The notes: generated by a model not told the origin, from the sequence alone. DNA of 64,000 nt from Alcanivorax sp. S71-1-4 (GCF_009846755.1 NZ_AQOR01000015.1:24060-88059), one strand, 5' to 3'; positions 37,819-46,613 are shown, numbered from the stretch's first letter. Made by a program: numbers and translations.

Positions 37819-38661
37819 TCAGCCTTCCCGGCGGTTCATGAACGCCAGGCGCTCCAGCAGTTGCACATCGGCTTCGTTCTTGACCAGTGCGCCGTACAGG
37901 GGCGGGATGGCCTTTTTGGTGTCGCGGTTGCGCAGGATGTCTTCCGGGATGTCGTCGGCCAACAGCAGTTTGAGCCAGTCGATCAGTTCAGAGGTAGACG
38001 GCTTTTTCTTCAGGCCCGGCACCTTGCGCAGGTCGAAGAAGATCTCCATGGCCTCTTTCACCAGAGTCTGCTTGATGTCCGGATAGTGCACGTCGACGAT
38101 TTTCATCATGGTCGCGGCGTCCGGGAAATTGATGTAGTGGAAGAAGCAGCGGCGCAGGAAGGCATCCGGCAGCTCCTTTTCGTTGTTGGAGGTGATGATC
38201 ACGATCGGCCGCTGTTTGGCCTTGACCAGGGTCTGCGTCTCGTAGACGTAGAACTCCATGCGATCGAGTTCCTGCAACAGGTCGTTGGGGAATTCGATGT
38301 CGGCCTTGTCGATTTCGTCGATCAGCAGGACCACCTGGTCATCGGCCTCGAAGGCTTCCCAGAGCTTGCCTTTCTTGAGGTAGTTGCCGATGTCCTCGAC
38401 GCCTTCGGCACCCAGCTGGGAATCACGCAGGCGGGATACCGCGTCGTATTCATACAGGCCCTGTTGCGCCTTGGTGGTGGATTTGATGTTCCAGGACAGC
38501 AGGCGCAGGCCCAGGGATGCAGCGACCTGCTCGGCCAGCAGGGTCTTGCCGGTGCCCGGCTCGCCCTTGATCAGGAGCGGGCGACGCAGGGCAATAGCGG
38601 CATTGACCGCCATTTTCAGGTCGTCGGTGGCTACGTACTGGTCGGTACCCTGGAACTGCAT
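37819..38661 (-). CDS. MoxR-family AAA+ ATPase
   Basis: A 280-residue AAA+ ATPase. Walker A is GEPGTGKT (33-40) and Walker B is LIDEID (113-118). Sensor 1 is in IVIITSNNEKELPDAFLRR, and sensor 2 is in the C-terminal lid. MoxR proteins remodel or mature target complexes with a VWA partner, here the next gene. The ATG at 38661 has GGAGA upstream. It diverges from rsmE with a 193-bp shared promoter region. Confidence 0.92.
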   Translation of the reverse strand: MQFQGTDQYVATDDLKMAVNAAIALRRPLLIKGEPGTGKTLLAEQVAASLGLRLLSWNIKSTTKAQQGLYEYDAVSRLRDSQLGAEGVEDIGNYLKKGKLWEAFEADDQVVLLIDEIDKADIEFPNDLLQELDRMEFYVYETQTLVKAKQRPIVIITSNNEKELPDAFLRRCFFHYINFPDAATMMKIVDVHYPDIKQTLVKEAMEIFFDLRKVPGLKKKPSTSELIDWLKLLLADDIPEDILRNRDTKKAIPPLYGALVKNEADVQLLERLAFMNRREG

Positions 38662-38854
38662 GCTGACTCTCCGCCTGTGAATGCGTCTGTATAAAGTGCG
38701 CTGCGGAGGCCCATCGGGGGGGCCGCCGCAGGTATATTCGGGAGCCTGCTACTGTAGCAAGGGGAGGGCCGATGGCAAGGCGAAATCCGCTGCGGCGACT
38801 GAGCGGTCGGGTCAACCGTGCCGGCGGCCGGTCTCTGTGGAATAATGCCGCCCC

Positions 38855-39571
38855 ATGAACCTGCTGTTACTGCACCCTGATGACCGTCTGGACGACACCC
38901 GCTGGCAGATATCCGGCCGCCGCGCCGAGCACCTGCGCCGGGTGCGCGCCCTGTTGCCCGGCGAGCAGGTGCCGGCCGGGGAATGCGGTGGCCTGCTCGG
39001 CCGGGCGACCCTGCTGGACGACGATGGCGACAGCATGCAACTTGATTTTCGCGGCACCCGCCCAGCCCCGCCCCCCCTGCCCCTGACGCTGGTGCTGGCG
39101 CTGCCCCGCCCGAAAATGCTCAAGCGAATTCTGATTGACGCCACCAGCCTTGGCATCAAGCGTATCGTGCTGCTGAACAGCCACAAGGTGGAGAAAAGTT
39201 TCTGGAAAACCCCCGAGCTCAAACAAAGCCTGCTGCGTGAAAAAATGTTGCTGGGCCTTGAGCAGGCCGGCGACACGCACATGCCGGAATTATTACTGCG
39301 CCAACGCTTTCGTCCGTTTGTGGAAGACGAGCTGCCGGCACTGAGCGAACAGACACGACGGCTGCTGGCACACCCGGGCGATTATTCGCCACTCCCGTCC
39401 GGGCTGGACACCCCCGTCACACTCGCCGTCGGCCCGGAAGGCGGATGGACCGGGTATGAAGTCGCGATGCTGCAACAGTGCGGTTTTGTCTGTCACAGTC
39501 TGGGCCAGCGCATTCTGCGAGTTGAAACTGCCGTACCGGCCCTGACCGCGCATATCATGCAACTGCCCTGA
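38855..39571 (+). CDS. rsmE: 16S rRNA (uracil(1498)-N(3))-methyltransferase
   Basis: SPOUT-family methyltransferase that modifies U1498 of 16S rRNA. The 238-residue length is normal. A PUA-like N-terminal domain (WQISGRRAEHLRRVRALLPGEQV) is followed by the knotted SPOUT domain with ALPRPKMLKRILIDATSLGIKRIVLLNS, VGPEGGWTGYEVAML and LGQRILRVETAVPA. The AdoMet-binding knot is formed by GPEGG and LRVETA. A GGAATAAT -10-like sequence lies 12 bp before the ATG, suggesting a very short leader. Confidence 0.96.
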   Translation: MNLLLLHPDDRLDDTRWQISGRRAEHLRRVRALLPGEQVPAGECGGLLGRATLLDDDGDSMQLDFRGTRPAPPPLPLTLVLALPRPKMLKRILIDATSLGIKRIVLLNSHKVEKSFWKTPELKQSLLREKMLLGLEQAGDTHMPELLLRQRFRPFVEDELPALSEQTRRLLAHPGDYSPLPSGLDTPVTLAVGPEGGWTGYEVAMLQQCGFVCHSLGQRILRVETAVPALTAHIMQLP

Positions 39572-39758
39572 ACACACACTGCAAAATCATTTCTGTTACG
39601 CAACACCAACAAACTTCGTAAAATATTGCGTCAATAAATTAACAAAGCGCAACGCATTGTAATTTTTCATATTATCTCTTGTCCGCGTATTTACCGCACA
39701 AGTGTTTCCTCCTGAAAATATTCCTGTTTTCCCACGGACCGGAACAAGGAATATCGAT
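39572..39758. promoter_or_regulatory. AT-rich promoter region of the OmpA-family gene
   Basis: A 187-bp stretch that is strikingly AT-rich against its surroundings. It includes TTACGC, 17 bp, TAAAAT (a possible -35/-10 pair, about 39596-39624) and further AT-runs. The mRNA leader would be long. AGGAATATCG precedes the ATG. Strong expression would suit an abundant outer-membrane protein. Confidence 0.4.
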
Positions 39759-40769
39759 ATGCGCATGAAATTGCTGTCTGCCTGCATCATTGCCACTTCT
39801 GCCTTTGGCACAACCTCAGCCTTCGCGGCTGCCCCCAACACGCTGGAGCGTGCCGGCTACATCGGTGGTCAAGGCGCCCGGCTGTGGTATGACGACAAGA
39901 TCAGCTCTCCACGCCTGGATGACCATGCGCTGTACGGTGGCCAGATCGGTTATCGCTTCAGCCCGCGCTGGTCTACCGAGCTGTCCTACGTGGAAGGTGA
40001 CACCGAACGCCGTGGCACAGCCGGCCCGGACTACGACATTGCCCTGCCACTGATCAGCGGTCGTTTTCACTTCAGTGAAAGTTCTTTCCTCGGTTTCGAA
40101 CCTTATGCCGGCCTCGCTGCCGGTGAAATGTGGGTGGAAGCCGATGTCAGTGGCAGCGACAAGCACCGTGAAACCGTCGCTGCGCCGGAACTGGGCATGC
40201 AAGCGCGCCTGTTCCGTAACCTGATGCTGGACATTGGTGCTCGCGCGCCGTACAGCGTCGACAATGATCGCTGGCACGGCCAGGCCTATGCCGGCCTGAA
40301 CCTGCTGTTCGGCGTGCGCGAACGCGGTCAGCAGGAAGTGGCACAGCTTGAACCGACACCGCGTGCCGAACCGACACCGCCACCGGCGCCGCAACCGCAG
40401 GTGGTACGTCGTCAGGTAAACGAAACCCACACTGCGCAGTTTGCGTTTGACGACGCCACCATCAGCGCCAGCAACCGCGCTGACCTGGTGTCCGCCGCGC
40501 GGTTCATGAAGCAGAACCCGAGCACCACGGTGACGCTGGAAGGTCACACCTGCAGCATTGGCCCGGAAGAGTACAACCAGTACCTGTCCGAGCGCCGCGC
40601 AGAGGCAGCACGTCAATTGCTCGTCAACGACGGCATCGAAAGCAGCCGTATCACGGTCGTCGGCAAAGGCGAGCGTGAGCCGGTGGCGGACAACGACACG
40701 CGCGAAGGCCGCGAGAAAAACCGTCGTGTGGAAGCCATCATCAGCGGCACGGTAGAAGAGAAACGCTAA
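39759..40769 (+). CDS. OmpA-family outer-membrane protein
   Basis: A 336-residue porin-like protein. A signal peptide ends at SAFAA. The N-terminal half is an eight-stranded OmpA-like beta-barrel (YIGGQGARLWYDD, LYGGQIGYRFSPRWSTELSYV). A Pro/Glu linker follows (TPRAEPTPPPAPQPQ). The C-terminal OmpA domain binds peptidoglycan (AQFAFDDATISASNRADL, VTLEGHTCSIGPEEYNQYLSERRAEAARQLL, NRRVEAII). It anchors the outer membrane to the cell wall. The usual GHTD is GHTC here. The ATG at 39759 is preceded by AAGGA. A strong terminator follows. Confidence 0.92.
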   Translation: MRMKLLSACIIATSAFGTTSAFAAAPNTLERAGYIGGQGARLWYDDKISSPRLDDHALYGGQIGYRFSPRWSTELSYVEGDTERRGTAGPDYDIALPLISGRFHFSESSFLGFEPYAGLAAGEMWVEADVSGSDKHRETVAAPELGMQARLFRNLMLDIGARAPYSVDNDRWHGQAYAGLNLLFGVRERGQQEVAQLEPTPRAEPTPPPAPQPQVVRRQVNETHTAQFAFDDATISASNRADLVSAARFMKQNPSTTVTLEGHTCSIGPEEYNQYLSERRAEAARQLLVNDGIESSRITVVGKGEREPVADNDTREGREKNRRVEAIISGTVEEKR

Positions 40770-40790
40770 CAGCGTTCGTTCGGGAGAGAA

Positions 40791-40820
40791 GCCGGCGTCC
40801 TTCGGGGCGCCGGTTTTTTT
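40791..40820 (+). terminator. intrinsic terminator of the OmpA-family gene
   Basis: CCGGCGTCC-TTCG-GGGCGCCGG forms a 9-bp stem (one G-T pair) with a stable TTCG tetraloop, followed by T7. Confidence 0.92.
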
Positions 40821-40927
40821 GGTTCATCGCGGGTTGGCGAAGATGAGCAGTGAGCGGGCTCAGGCCGGGGGACGGACGCCAAACGGGATAGATCCTGCGG
40901 AATGAGCCTTTATCGAGCGATGGTGCC

Positions 40928-41114
40928 GTAGGGTGGGTAGAGCCAACGGCGAAACCCACCACGTCCAGGCAGCACACTGCTCGCACAGAACCATCGAAAC
41001 TACCACTACCCAAGCCGGGTGATTTTATCCAAGCCGGTTGATTTCGATGATTTTGCGGGAGTGATTAATGGGCATGGACACGGTGGGTTTCGCCTTTGGC
41101 TCTACCCACCCTAC
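40928..41114. repeat. palindromic interspersed repeat family 1, copy C
   Basis: A 187-bp element with ends GTAGGGTGGGTAGAGCC and GGCTCTACCCACCCTAC. It is about 18 bp longer than copies A, B and D because AAGCCGGGTGATTTTATCC duplicates the AAGCCGG-TGATTT segment in the middle. It lies between the convergent ompA-family and amidohydrolase genes. Confidence 0.93.
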
Positions 41115-41132
41115 AGCAGCCTTGATGCGGTT

Positions 41133-41162
41133 GGTGGGCGGTGTTGCGCAGCGAACCCCACC
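41133..41162. repeat. short REP-like inverted repeat next to copy C
   Basis: GGTGGG-CGGTGTTGCGCAGCGAAC-CCCACC resembles the terminal GTGGG/CCCAC palindromes of repeat family 1 but with a different core. It may be a relic of another element. The rest of 40821-40927 shows nothing recognisable. Confidence 0.4.
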
Positions 41163-41185
41163 ACTTCGCGCTCGCAGAACGCCGC

Positions 41186-42190
41186 TTATTCCGGCAACAA
41201 TGCCAACATATTCGTCCGTGCGACACGATCTGCCACATCCTCTGGCAGTGCATCCAGAAATGCATCAAAGGACTGGATATTGCTCGCCAGGTTATCGAAC
41301 CGCCCGACCAGATCGGAACCGATCATGAAGCGCTCCGGATAGGCGCTCACCAGCGCCAACCACCCTTCATCCGGTTTGCCGTCCGCGATCAGATAAGGCT
41401 CCAGCACCGTCCATGACAGGTCGATGTACAGGTTGTCGTGTTCCGCCAGCAGGTTGCTGACGATCCCCTGCAATCCCTCCACACGCTCCTGGTAACGATG
41501 TATTTCCGCGCTGGTACCGGCATGCGCCCAGATAAAAGTTGTCTCCGGATTCTGCTCCAGGGCTTCGACAAGTTCTTCAAGATAGATCGGTGCACGTTCG
41601 CGTTTCGAGGTGATGTTGCTGTGAAGGATCACCGGCAGGTTTTCCTCTGCCGCCAACTGGTACACTTTCATCAGCGCCGGATGATTGGCGCGCGCGGTTT
41701 CACCCTTGGTCAGCGCGGTCAGGTCGTCATGGCGCGTCAGGATTTCGCCAATGCCTTTCCACAGGCCGGGATGCATGTCGAGCATCAGGCGAATGTGGTT
41801 GACGGCATTCATATCGGTGGGATTGAACCCCGAGATAAAGGGATGCAAGCGGGCCTGCTGTGCAGCCGGGCGCTCCAGTATGGCGTCCGCCAGCAGGGCG
41901 TCGGTGGCACTGTAGTAATACACAGGCGCTTCATCACCCATGTAATAGCGTGGCTCTTTCGGCGCTGACTCTTCCCATTTTTTGGCCACGCCGAGCCCCA
42001 TGATGGCCACGTCATGGATATTGCCTTCGTCCATGGCCCGGAACAGCGCCTCCATGCCGTCGGTTTCCTGGACAAAGTTCACGTAGTGCAACTGGGCATC
42101 GGTATAAACGCGGTCCGCCCAGGCACTCCAGGGGGTAGCCAGCGCCAAGGCCAGCAATGTGGCGGGGAACAACGGTCGGGCTTTGCTCAT
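41186..42190 (-). CDS. secreted amidohydrolase-2-family protein
   Basis: A 334-residue exported TIM-barrel metal-dependent hydrolase (Amidohydro_2). A signal peptide ends at WSAWA before Asp. Motifs include DAQLHYVNF (degenerate HxH; only one His), PFISGFNPTD, KGIGEILTRHDD, LPVILHSNIT, TFIWAHAGTSAEIHR and IGSDLVGRF. The usual N-terminal DxHxH is DAQLHY, so the first metal ligand set is partly altered. The substrate is unknown. It is monocistronic and convergent with the ompA-family gene across repeat copy C. Confidence 0.82.
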   Translation of the reverse strand: MSKARPLFPATLLALALATPWSAWADRVYTDAQLHYVNFVQETDGMEALFRAMDEGNIHDVAIMGLGVAKKWEESAPKEPRYYMGDEAPVYYYSATDALLADAILERPAAQQARLHPFISGFNPTDMNAVNHIRLMLDMHPGLWKGIGEILTRHDDLTALTKGETARANHPALMKVYQLAAEENLPVILHSNITSKRERAPIYLEELVEALEQNPETTFIWAHAGTSAEIHRYQERVEGLQGIVSNLLAEHDNLYIDLSWTVLEPYLIADGKPDEGWLALVSAYPERFMIGSDLVGRFDNLASNIQSFDAFLDALPEDVADRVARTNMLALLPE

Positions 42191-42283
42191 GCGTGCACCT
42201 TGCTTGTCTGTTTCGCTCGTTTAAACAGACTCGGTGCCGGCACGAGGGTTCTGCACCCGGCAGGGTCGGCGGGTGAAAGATTG

Positions 42284-42328
42284 CAAAAAAAAAGAACACG
42301 GCGCGCACCATCCGGCACGCACCGTTCT
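42284..42328 (-). terminator. intrinsic terminator of the rluB operon
   Basis: Read on the minus strand, GGTGCGTGCC-GGAT-GGTGCGCGCC pairs over 10 bp with wobble pairs, extends outward with GAAC/GTTC, and is followed by nine Ts. It begins just after the rluB stop. Confidence 0.75.
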
Positions 42329-42332
42329 GCGG

Positions 42333-43175
42333 TCAGCGACGGTAAGGGCTGCGGCGCTTGGTGCGCGGCGGCTTGTCACCGGCACGCTGCGTGCGCAAGC
42401 GTGCACGGCCATACAGGCCGGTGTACTGCTTGCCCTTGAGGTCCACTTTCTGCGCCAGCTTGTCCACTTCTGCCGGATCCAGGTCCATCCAGCGGCCCTG
42501 GCGCAGTTGCGGCGGCAGGGTCAGGTCGCCAAAGCGGATACGGATCAGCCGCGCCACTTCGAGTTCCTGTGAGGCAAACAGCCGACGTACTTCGCGGTAT
42601 TTGCCGCCCACCAGCGACACCTTGTACCAGCGGTTGGCGCCCTCTTCCGTACCGCCAGCGTCACTGATGCTCTGGAAGCGCGACATGCCGTCCTCCAGCA
42701 TCACGCCGGCAAGCATGGCGTCACGTTTTTCCTGGCTCAGTTCACCGTGCACGCGCACAGCGTACTCTCGCACAAAACCGTTGGAGGGATGCATCAGGCG
42801 GTGCGCCAGCTCACCGTCGGTGGTGAACAGCAGCAGCCCCGAGGTATTGATATCCAGACGCCCCACCTGCACCCAGCGGGTGCCTTTCAGGCGCGGCAGG
42901 TTATCGAATACGGTCGGGCGGCCTTCCGGGTCATTGCGTGAGCAGACTTCGCCCGGTGGCTTGTGATAAAGAATTACCCGACGCACCATGTCGTCGGCGT
43001 CCTGAGTACGGACAATATGCCCATCCACTCGAATCATGTCCTCTGGTTCGACACGATCGCCCAGCGTGGCGACCTTGCCATTGACGGATACCCGTCCCGC
43101 CGAGATCCAGGTTTCCAGTTCCCGGCGAGAGCCCAGCCCGGTACGGGCCAGGACTTTCTGCAGTTTTTCACTCAT
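42333..43175 (-). CDS. rluB: 23S rRNA pseudouridine(2605) synthase RluB
   Basis: Pseudouridine synthase of the RsuA/RluB/RluE family, 280 residues, modifying U2605 of 23S rRNA. The N-terminal S4 RNA-binding domain is EKLQKVLARTGLGSRRELE, and the catalytic motif is GRLDINTSG with Asp108. The ATG at 43175 overlaps the end of scpB by 8 bp. The longer in-frame extension to 43283 is rejected because the S4 domain starts at MSEKLQKV. The C-terminus is rich in Arg/Lys. The scpA-scpB-rluB order is widespread in gammaproteobacteria. Confidence 0.95.
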   Translation of the reverse strand: MSEKLQKVLARTGLGSRRELETWISAGRVSVNGKVATLGDRVEPEDMIRVDGHIVRTQDADDMVRRVILYHKPPGEVCSRNDPEGRPTVFDNLPRLKGTRWVQVGRLDINTSGLLLFTTDGELAHRLMHPSNGFVREYAVRVHGELSQEKRDAMLAGVMLEDGMSRFQSISDAGGTEEGANRWYKVSLVGGKYREVRRLFASQELEVARLIRIRFGDLTLPPQLRQGRWMDLDPAEVDKLAQKVDLKGKQYTGLYGRARLRTQRAGDKPPRTKRRSPYRR

Positions 43176-44013
43176 CGTCTTTTTCGGCTCCAGCGGTGGA
43201 GGTCTCTCCGTCCGCTTCAATGGCCTCCTTTGGCGACGCAGGTTTCTTGCGATACTGGCTGTCGAATTCCGCCAGCAGTGCATCCACCTTGTCCATGTCC
43301 ATCATGTCGGACTCGTCGATATCCGGCTCTTCTTCCACCAGGCCGTCGAAGCCGGTCTGGACAGGCGGTACTGCACCGCCCTCCCCGGTGTGGTCCTGCT
43401 CACTGCCGCCTGCCTCCTCACCGTCCCGGGCCTGTGCGTCTGTCTCAGTGGGACGGTCGTCCAGCGCCAGTTCCTGGTTCAGTTTGTCGAGGTCCTTGAT
43501 CTCTGCCAGTGACGGCAGGTCTTCCAGGCTCTTCAGGTCAAAATAGTCGAGGAACTGGCGGGTGGTGGCGTACATCGCCGGCCGCCCCGGCACGTCGCGA
43601 TGTCCGACCACGCGCGCCCAGCCGCGTTCCAGCAATGTCTTGATAATATGCGTGCTCACTGCCACGCCACGGATTTCTTCGATCTCGCCACGGGTGATCG
43701 GCTGCCGGTAGGCCATCAGCGCCAGCGTTTCCAGAATCGCACGGCTGTATCGCGGCGCCTTCTCCTGCCACAGGCGGCTGACCCAGGGGCCCACTTCCTT
43801 GCGCGCCTGGAAACGGAAGCCGGAGGCCACTTCGCGCAATGCCACGCCGCGTTCGGCGTAATCTTCCACCAGTTCCTCAAGCAACTTGCCGAGCACGGCC
43901 TTGTCCGGCCGGTCCGCCTCGTCAAACAGCATCAGCAATGCATCGCGGTCCAGCGGGGCATCCGCGGCAAAAATGGCGGCTTCTACAATGCGTTTGATCT
44001 GATCCGCTTCCAC
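43168..44013 (-). CDS. scpB: segregation and condensation protein ScpB
   Basis: ScpB dimerises through winged-helix domains and binds ScpA and SMC in the chromosome condensation complex. The 281-residue product has the family N-terminal wHTH (IKRIVEAAIFAADAPLDRDALLMLF) and the second domain LALMAYRQPITRGEIEEIRGVAVS, with RPAMYATTRQFLDYFDLKSLEDLP. An acidic C-terminal extension of ~80 residues (EEEPDIDESDMMDMDKVD) is longer than in Bacillus ScpB. Its stop overlaps rluB. A family 2 repeat lies in the 166-bp gap separating it from scpA. Confidence 0.95.
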   Translation of the reverse strand: MEADQIKRIVEAAIFAADAPLDRDALLMLFDEADRPDKAVLGKLLEELVEDYAERGVALREVASGFRFQARKEVGPWVSRLWQEKAPRYSRAILETLALMAYRQPITRGEIEEIRGVAVSTHIIKTLLERGWARVVGHRDVPGRPAMYATTRQFLDYFDLKSLEDLPSLAEIKDLDKLNQELALDDRPTETDAQARDGEEAGGSEQDHTGEGGAVPPVQTGFDGLVEEEPDIDESDMMDMDKVDALLAEFDSQYRKKPASPKEAIEADGETSTAGAEKDDE

Positions 44014-44070
44014 TGGTGTACCTCGTTATCCTTTTCCATTCACCGGCTCACGCCGCTGGCGATCCTGTTC

Positions 44071-44182
44071 ATTGGCAGGCTGTTGAAAACACCCTGTGCC
44101 GACGGCCGAATCATGCCGTCATGATGTCCGTGCCCACCTTTGCGGACCTGTGCCTCAACGAGCCTGTTTCAACACCCCGTTA
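44071..44182 (-). repeat. repeat family 2, short copy between scpA and scpB
   Basis: In reverse complement it reads TAACGGGGTGTTGAAA ... GCAGGTCCGCAAAGG-type core (here CACAGGTCCGCAAAGGTGGG) ... TGACGGCATGATT..GCCGTC ... TTCAACAGCCTGCCAAT, collinear with 27170-27329. The GACGGC/GCCGTC hairpin is kept, while the large A/T-rich hairpin and one CCACC arm are missing. It begins at the scpA stop codon (44180-44182). Confidence 0.85.
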
Positions 44183-45184
44183 ATCGTCCGACGAGGTGAT
44201 CTCGGGCAGTTCATCCTGGCCGGCCATATCGTCTTCGCTGAATTCACCTTCCTCCAGCACCAGCGTACGTGCCTTGATGTGGATCGGTGAAAAGGGTCCG
44301 TTCTGGATCAGTTCGATCAGCGAGCCCTTGACCAGCTCCAGCACCGCCAGGAACGTCACGACCACGCCGGCACGGCCTTCCTCCATGGGAAACAGCGACA
44401 CAAACGGCACGAACTCGCGGCCCTTGAGCCGGTCCAGCACGTTCGCCATGCGTTCGCGGGTGGACAGTTTCTCGCGCGAGATATGATGGCTCTCGAACAT
44501 GTCCGCCCGGTGCAGCACATCCTTGAAGGCCAGCAGCAGCTCGCGCATGTCCACGTCCGGTTCCGGGCGTTCGCGCACGAAATCGGGGCGTTTGGCCGAG
44601 GCGAGGAAGATATCGCGCTCCAGGCGCGGCAAGGCCTCGATGTCTTCCGCCGCTTTCTTGAAACGCTCGTACTCCTGAAGGCGCCGGATCAGTTCTGCGC
44701 GCGGATCTTCTTCTTCCGCTTCTTCCTCGGCCTTCGGACGCGGCAGCAGCATGCGCGATTTGATCTCGCCCAGCAGCGCCGCCATCACCAGATATTCCGC
44801 CGCCAGCTCGAAGTTCAATGCCTTCATCAGCTCGACGTACTGCATGTATTGCAGGGTAATCTGCGCCACCGGGATGTCGAGGATATCCAGGTTCTGACGC
44901 TTGATCAGGTACAACAGCAGGTCCAGAGGCCCTTCGAAGGCTTCCAGAAACACTTCCAGCGCATCCGGCGGGATGTACAGGTCATCGGGCAGCTTGGTGA
45001 TCGCCTGGCCGTACATCAGGCCGAACGGCATCTCGGCCTGGCGCGGGCTTATGGCGCCGGGCGCGCTGGCGGCGGCAGCGTCTGCAGCCGTCTGAGCTTC
45101 GACAGCCTCACCTTCGACAGCCTCGTTTTCGGCAGTCTCATCCTCGGCCGCCACGGCCCCGGCGTCGGTTGTCTCGTCCATCAT
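44180..45184 (-). CDS. scpA: segregation and condensation protein ScpA
   Basis: Kleisin subunit of the SMC-ScpAB condensin, 334 residues. It has the conserved kleisin start FEGPLDLLLYLIKRQNLDILDIPVAQITLQYMQYV, then EYLVMAALLGEIKSRMLLP, and the C-terminal winged helix with TFLAVLELVKGSLIELIQ. An unusual N-terminal extension of about 70 residues (Ala/Glu-rich, low complexity, before FGLMYGQAITK) is longer than the family norm and probably disordered. It is the first gene of the scpA-scpB-rluB operon and follows trpS by 31 bp. Confidence 0.95.
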   Translation of the reverse strand: MMDETTDAGAVAAEDETAENEAVEGEAVEAQTAADAAAASAPGAISPRQAEMPFGLMYGQAITKLPDDLYIPPDALEVFLEAFEGPLDLLLYLIKRQNLDILDIPVAQITLQYMQYVELMKALNFELAAEYLVMAALLGEIKSRMLLPRPKAEEEAEEEDPRAELIRRLQEYERFKKAAEDIEALPRLERDIFLASAKRPDFVRERPEPDVDMRELLLAFKDVLHRADMFESHHISREKLSTRERMANVLDRLKGREFVPFVSLFPMEEGRAGVVVTFLAVLELVKGSLIELIQNGPFSPIHIKARTLVLEEGEFSEDDMAGQDELPEITSSDD

Positions 45185-45215
45185 GCGTGTGCCTCGTCAG
45201 TCGCCTCACGGCGGT

Positions 45216-46430
45216 TCAGCGGTAATTCAGGCCCATTACCGAACGCACTTCCTCAAGTGTGGCACGTGCCGCTTCGCGTGCTTCCTCGCAACCGTCGGCG
45301 ACAATACTGCGCACCAGATCAGGGTTGCGGGTATGTTCCTCCGCGCGACGGCGGATCGGTTCCAGCTCGGCCTGCACGGCTTCCACCACCGGCTTCTTGC
45401 AGTCCAGACAACCGATGCCCGCCGTGGTGCAGCCTTCGCGCACCCACTGGCGAGTCTGCTCGTCCGAGTAGACCTGATGCAATTGCCATACCGGACAGTT
45501 ATCCGGGTTGCCCGGATCGGTGCGGCGCACACGCGCCGGGTCGGTAGGCATGCGACGGATTTTCTCGTCAACGCTGTCCGGTTCCTCGCGCAGGCTGATG
45601 AAATTGCCGTAGGACTTGGACATTTTCTGCCCGTCCAGCCCCGGCATTTTCGATGCCGGCGTCAGCAGGGCCTGCGGTTCCGGCAGGATCACCTTGCCGC
45701 CGCCTTCCAGATCACCGAGCAGCCGCTCGCGATCACCCAGGGTAATGTTCTGCTGGTCCATGACCAGCGCACGCGCCGTTTCCAGCGCGCTTTCATCGCC
45801 CTGTTCCTGATACTTGCGGCGATTGTCCTGGTACACCTTCGCCTGCTTCTTGCCCATTTTGCGCACTGCGGCGGCGACGGCCTCTTCAAAGCCCGGCTCG
45901 CGGCCGTACAGGTGGTTGAAGCGGCGCGCCACTTCGCGGGTGATCTCCACGTGCGCCACCTGGTCGGCACCCACCGGCACCAGCCCGGCGCGGTACATCA
46001 GGATGTCCGCCGATTGCAGCAGCGGATAGCCGAGGAAACCGTAAGTCGCCAGGTCTTTTTCCTTCAGCTTTTCCTGCTGGTCCTTGTAGGTCGGCACGCG
46101 CTCCAGCCAGCCCAGCGGCGTCATCATCGACAGCAGCAGGTGCAATTCGGCATGCTCCGGCACACGGGACTGGATAAACAGGGTGCATGAGCCGGGGTTC
46201 ACGCCCGCCGCCAGCCAGTCGATCACCATCTCCCAGACGTTCTGTTCGATGCGCTGCGGGTTTTCATACTCGGTGGTCAGGGCATGCCAGTCAGCGACGA
46301 AGAAAAAGCACTCGTACTCGTGCTGCAGCCGCACCCAGTTCTTCAGTACGCCGTGGTAGTGACCCAGATGCAGGCGGCCGGTCGGCCGCATCCCTGACAA
46401 CACACGCTGAGAGGACACCACAGAACTCAA
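45216..46430 (-). CDS. trpS: tryptophan--tRNA ligase
   Basis: Class I synthetase charging tRNA-Trp. The 404-residue product has RPTGRLHLGHYHG (HIGH-like at 22-27), the KMSKS motif in DGQKMSKSYGN, and the TrpRS segments FVADWHALT and LGYPLLQSADIL. It is longer than E. coli TrpRS (334) and belongs to the Pseudomonas-type long form, with CLDCKKPVVEAVQAEL near the C-terminus. The start is TTG at 46428-46430 because a CAGGAG site lies seven bases upstream. GTG codons further in are too far from that site, and the frame to 46526 is unlikely. The next gene in this direction is scpA. Confidence 0.94.
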   Translation of the reverse strand: MSSVVSSQRVLSGMRPTGRLHLGHYHGVLKNWVRLQHEYECFFFVADWHALTTEYENPQRIEQNVWEMVIDWLAAGVNPGSCTLFIQSRVPEHAELHLLLSMMTPLGWLERVPTYKDQQEKLKEKDLATYGFLGYPLLQSADILMYRAGLVPVGADQVAHVEITREVARRFNHLYGREPGFEEAVAAAVRKMGKKQAKVYQDNRRKYQEQGDESALETARALVMDQQNITLGDRERLLGDLEGGGKVILPEPQALLTPASKMPGLDGQKMSKSYGNFISLREEPDSVDEKIRRMPTDPARVRRTDPGNPDNCPVWQLHQVYSDEQTRQWVREGCTTAGIGCLDCKKPVVEAVQAELEPIRRRAEEHTRNPDLVRSIVADGCEEAREAARATLEEVRSVMGLNYR

Positions 46431-46613
46431 AACAGACTCCTGAAAAACAACTGACGGGGAGAGCGACGGTCCCGGACCGCTGCACGGGCCACCCGCGCAG
46501 CTCGGCGCGGGGGCGGAAAGGCGCAAGTATACCGGGTTCGGTGAGCTCTGATCTATGCAACCGGCGGGCTCACGGTGTAACTGGCGGAGAAATGAGCAAC
46601 CCGCGCCAGCGGT

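Noticed and set aside
36636..38661. MoxR/VWA pair as a defence or ternary-complex system
   Set aside because: It is a common CoxE/MoxR chaperone pair with no associated effector or defence genes nearby.
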